Positions 61,732 through 64,000 of a DNA stretch of 64,000 nucleotides are shown one piece after another. The position numbers and the translations under genes are program-made. The stretch covers positions 1 through 64,000 of the forward strand of contig JBBQSA010000001.1 in assembly GCA_038214295.1 (NCBI GenBank). The letters run 5' to 3'. The stretch comes from SHZI01 sp038214295 (lineage in GTDB: Bacteria; Pseudomonadota; Gammaproteobacteria; Steroidobacterales; GCA-2729495). The notes beneath the pieces are model-generated. The model did no database searches. It had not been told where the DNA came from and saw nothing but the letters and a program-made list of their open reading frames with translations. The stretch's first letter is position 1. Each line of letters starts with the position of its first letter.

Positions 61732-62202
61732 TCATGCGGCACCTTTGCCGGGGCGCAGTTTAAGGAGAAAGCGCGCCTCGGCCGTCGTCACCGGGGTGAC
61801 CGACAAACGGTTGCCCCGGCGGAGAACCAGCATGTCGGCAAGCCCCGGGTACAGCCGCAACTCGTCGAGGAACAGCGGCCTGGCGAGTCGCTGCCGGAAA
61901 CGCACATCCACGGCCAGCCAGGCCGGCGCATCAAGCCGGCTTTTCGGGTCGAAGTACTCCGACTCCGGATCAAACTGCGTGGGATCCGGGTAGGCTGGCC
62001 CGATGACATCCATCGTGCCGACGATCCCGGGTTCACTACAGCTGGAGTGGTAGAAGAACGCGATATCGCCCCTGGCAAACTGGTCCCGGAACATGTTCCT
62101 TACCTGGTAATTGCGCACCCCTCCCCAACTGGTCCGCCGGTCCCTGCGCAGGTCATCGATGCCGTAGACGGACGGCTCCGACTTCATAAGCCAGTAATTC
62201 AT
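61732..62202 (-). CDS. EVE domain-containing protein
   Basis: The product is 156 residues from the ATG at 62202. It is almost wholly an EVE domain (YWLMKSEPSVYGIDDL, then GVRNYQVRNMFRDQFARGDIAFFYHSS, ending in VRFRQRL-type and SVTPVTTAEARFLL segments). EVE domains bind modified bases, e.g. methylated cytosine or modified tRNA nucleosides. No restriction endonuclease neighbours it, so a defence role is not supported. An upstream in-frame ATG at 62250 lacks a ribosome site. Confidence 0.9.
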   Translation of the reverse strand: MNYWLMKSEPSVYGIDDLRRDRRTSWGGVRNYQVRNMFRDQFARGDIAFFYHSSCSEPGIVGTMDVIGPAYPDPTQFDPESEYFDPKSRLDAPAWLAVDVRFRQRLARPLFLDELRLYPGLADMLVLRRGNRLSVTPVTTAEARFLLKLRPGKGAA

Positions 62203-62307
62203 GGCGGTCACCTGCAGCACTGACGACGGACCGGGGCAGGCGGGCGCCAATTGAGGCCGCTCGCCCGAAGCGGCATGATGGCGCGGGAAAACCGCGGAGG
62301 AGAAGTC

Positions 62308-62880
62308 ATGCTCGGCCGGCTGCAGGATTTCGTGCTTCGCATTTCCAGAACCTGGTGGTTGTACCTGGGTGTGTTCGCCCTGTTCGTCGGCTCTCTCGGG
62401 TCACTCATGCAGATCGGGGCCCGGTTTCCCGCTGTCTCCGGCGGCGCCATGCCCTTCGACCTGCAGAATGACCTTCAGTCAGGCCAGGTCTATGCACAGC
62501 TGGCAGGCTATACCGACCAGGCCAAGACTCTTTATTACGCCTTCACGCTGATCGACTACGCCTTTCCCTTCTTCGCCGGGCTGTTCATCACCGCAACGGT
62601 CGCGTTTTGCCTGCGCCACAGCCTGCCCAGGCTCTACGCCTTGCTTGTGCAGCGAAGACTGCTGCTGTTGCTGCTGCTCGCCACGGCCTTCGACTGGCTG
62701 GAAAACGTCACCGCCCTGAGCGCGATCGTCCTCTACCCGTCGACGTTCGGCTGGCTCCCGCCGCTGCTCGTCGTCGCCAAAAAATGCAAACTCGCCTTCA
62801 GCCTGATCAGCAACGGCGTGATGTTCATCAGTGTGCTGACCGCCGCCGGCTTCTGGCTCGCGCGATGGCGCCGACCCTAG
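62308..62880 (+). CDS. Small integral membrane protein of unknown function
   Basis: The product is 190 residues from the ATG at 62308, preceded by GGAGGAG. It has about four hydrophobic segments: WWLYLGVFALFVGSLGSLM, FFAGLFITATVAFCL, LLLLLLATAFDWLENVTAL and FSLISNGVMFISVLTAAGFWLA. I do not recognise the family. It is convergent with the MFS gene, overlapping it by four bases. Confidence 0.7.
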   Translation: MLGRLQDFVLRISRTWWLYLGVFALFVGSLGSLMQIGARFPAVSGGAMPFDLQNDLQSGQVYAQLAGYTDQAKTLYYAFTLIDYAFPFFAGLFITATVAFCLRHSLPRLYALLVQRRLLLLLLLATAFDWLENVTALSAIVLYPSTFGWLPPLLVVAKKCKLAFSLISNGVMFISVLTAAGFWLARWRRP

Positions 62881-64000
62881 GCGGCCGTGGCAGTAGCCCG
62901 CTCGACAGTCCGGTTCTTCAGGCCAAAACCCGCCAGCACCAGGATCGCCGTCAGGATGCCGAGAACCAGCAGCGCAAGCTGGTAGCCGGGCGTCCCGCCG
63001 CCCCGCGAGGCCGCCACGCCGCCAATGACGGCCGCGCCTGACAGCTGGCCCACGGCGAGGAACACGGTGAGCAGTCCCTGGGCAGTGCCGCGGTCTGCCG
63101 GCAAGGCCTCGTTCAGCACGATATAGCGGAGCGGCGCGCCGAGCAGGGCCGAAAATCCGAAGCCGCCGATGATCCCGCCGACTACGAACAGGGTGATGGT
63201 GAGGTCTGCGAGTGCGTAGATCAGCGCACCGATGGCCACGCAAGCGAGGCCGAGCTGGACGATTGCCCGCGAACCCAGGACGTTCAGCAACCTGCCCATC
63301 AGTGGCGCGCCGATGGTTGTGGCAAGAACCGACGGCAACAGCAGGAGGCTGGCGTTGTAGTCCGTGACGCCCAGGGCGGCCACCGCCAGTGCCGGAAAGA
63401 AAGCGGAGCCGGCCTCGAGGGTTCCCGTACCAATGGCGATCGCCGCGGTCAACCGCATCTGGAGAGAGCCCAGCAGACGCGGCGGAACGATCGGGTCGGC
63501 CGCTGAACGCTCAACCCGCCAGAAGACCGGCAACAGCACGACGGCGAGAAAGGCGAAGGGGGCCACTGGCAGCGATGTAACGCTGGCAGCGAGGTTACTG
63601 CTGTCCATCTCGGTAAACACCACGGCGACGCTGCCGAGCACGACCGAGAGCAGCAGCGCCCCCACGGCGTCGAATGGCTTCGGGGCAGCACTACCGGCTC
63701 CCGGTAGCAGGCGCAGCGCCTGCCAGATCAGCGGCAGGACGATGGGTATGTTAATGAGGAACAACCAGTGCCAGGACCAGCGCAGGAAGATACCGCCAAG
63801 GATGGGGCCAATCAGGAAGGCGATGCCGAACACGGCTCCCAGCAAGCCCAGCGTCGGTCCCCGCTTTTCGGGCGGAAAGGTATCGCCAATGACGGCGCTT
63901 GCGACCGGGAAGATGCCGCCGGCGCCGAGGCCCTGGATCGCCCGGCCAATGAGCAGCACCGAGAAACTCGGTGCCAGGACGAGGACCAGGGAGCCCAGCC
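62877..64000 (-). CDS. MFS transporter, DHA2 family (partial, 5' end outside window)
   Basis: The reading frame runs to the window edge, so the N-terminal part (probably the first transmembrane segments) is missing; about 374 residues are visible. Motifs include IGRAIQGLGAGGIFPVASAVIGDTFPPEKRG, typical of DHA2 (EmrB/QacA-like) after TM4. It is likely a drug or metabolite exporter. The 3' end overlaps the convergent membrane-protein gene by four bases. Confidence 0.9.
   Translation of the reverse strand, partial: LGSLVLVLAPSFSVLLIGRAIQGLGAGGIFPVASAVIGDTFPPEKRGPTLGLLGAVFGIAFLIGPILGGIFLRWSWHWLFLINIPIVLPLIWQALRLLPGAGSAAPKPFDAVGALLLSVVLGSVAVVFTEMDSSNLAASVTSLPVAPFAFLAVVLLPVFWRVERSAADPIVPPRLLGSLQMRLTAAIAIGTGTLEAGSAFFPALAVAALGVTDYNASLLLLPSVLATTIGAPLMGRLLNVLGSRAIVQLGLACVAIGALIYALADLTITLFVVGGIIGGFGFSALLGAPLRYIVLNEALPADRGTAQGLLTVFLAVGQLSGAAVIGGVAASRGGGTPGYQLALLVLGILTAILVLAGFGLKNRTVERATATAA

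Noticed and set aside
61732..62202. EVE protein as part of a defence island
   Set aside because: Neighbours are a metabolic regulator, a small membrane protein and an MFS transporter; there is no nuclease or methyltransferase.

Overview
This is a GC-rich, gene-dense bacterial window with 53 protein-coding genes. It has no rRNA or tRNA gene, CRISPR array, transposase or phage gene that I can see, and no gene-free stretch longer than 300 bases. The aceB-aceA-aceK glyoxylate operon, PurT, RhlE-type helicase, UbiD-family enzyme, DUF6502 protein and many outer-membrane-style lipoproteins suggest a Gram-negative proteobacterium, most likely an environmental gammaproteobacterium. I cannot place it more finely from sequence alone. 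Most genes sit in short operons with 1-4 base overlaps.

The most distinctive block is 1691-13846, two divergent operons rich in c-type cytochromes. The leftward operon encodes a His-rich integral membrane protein, a 21-heme and a 5-heme exported cytochrome, a large chimeric outer-membrane beta-barrel protein and a lipoprotein. The rightward operon encodes a membrane-tethered iron-sulfur flavoprotein with a permuted domain order, an exported Sel1/ankyrin protein, a 26-heme (possibly 27-heme) lipoprotein and a DUF6502 protein. Together they could form an inner membrane-periplasm-outer membrane electron conduit. This is my main candidate for an undescribed system.

The rest by region: 1-1651 holds a nested hairpin, a DUF2442 protein and glutathione-dependent formaldehyde dehydrogenase. 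14767-20591 holds a cupin-like protein, a TauE/SafE permease, an orphan molybdenum hydroxylase large subunit with a Tat signal and probable CTG start, an exported SDR and a tannase-family esterase carrying two 12-bp tandem arrays. 20674-23412 holds RhlE, a one-domain ModE-like regulator, a ModE-box-like palindrome and a second TauE/SafE permease. 23540-28409 holds a cation/proton antiporter, a carbonic-anhydrase-like protein, small envelope proteins, an M48 protease and a NYN-domain protein. 28566-34424 holds a TauD/TfdA dioxygenase, a PQQ dehydrogenase, a Cys-rich exported protein and a fasciclin/ECF sigma/anti-sigma cluster.

Further right, 34453-42568 holds an exported CbiX-like protein, an esterase, an M13 protease, a UbiD-family protein, a hydrolase and PurT, with two copies of a 22-bp palindrome. 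42591-52013 holds a heterodimeric ABC exporter, a MerR regulator, Ogt, an Ada-AlkA fusion, a thioesterase and a heavy-metal P-type ATPase. The exporter and the ATPase have near-identical MerR-type operators and may form one regulon. 52065-55200 holds an S9 peptidase and an MFS transporter. 55284-61657 holds the glyoxylate operon with a divergent RamB/PrpR-like regulator and three direct repeats of 14-bp period between them. 61732-64000 holds an EVE-domain protein, a small membrane protein and a truncated MFS transporter.
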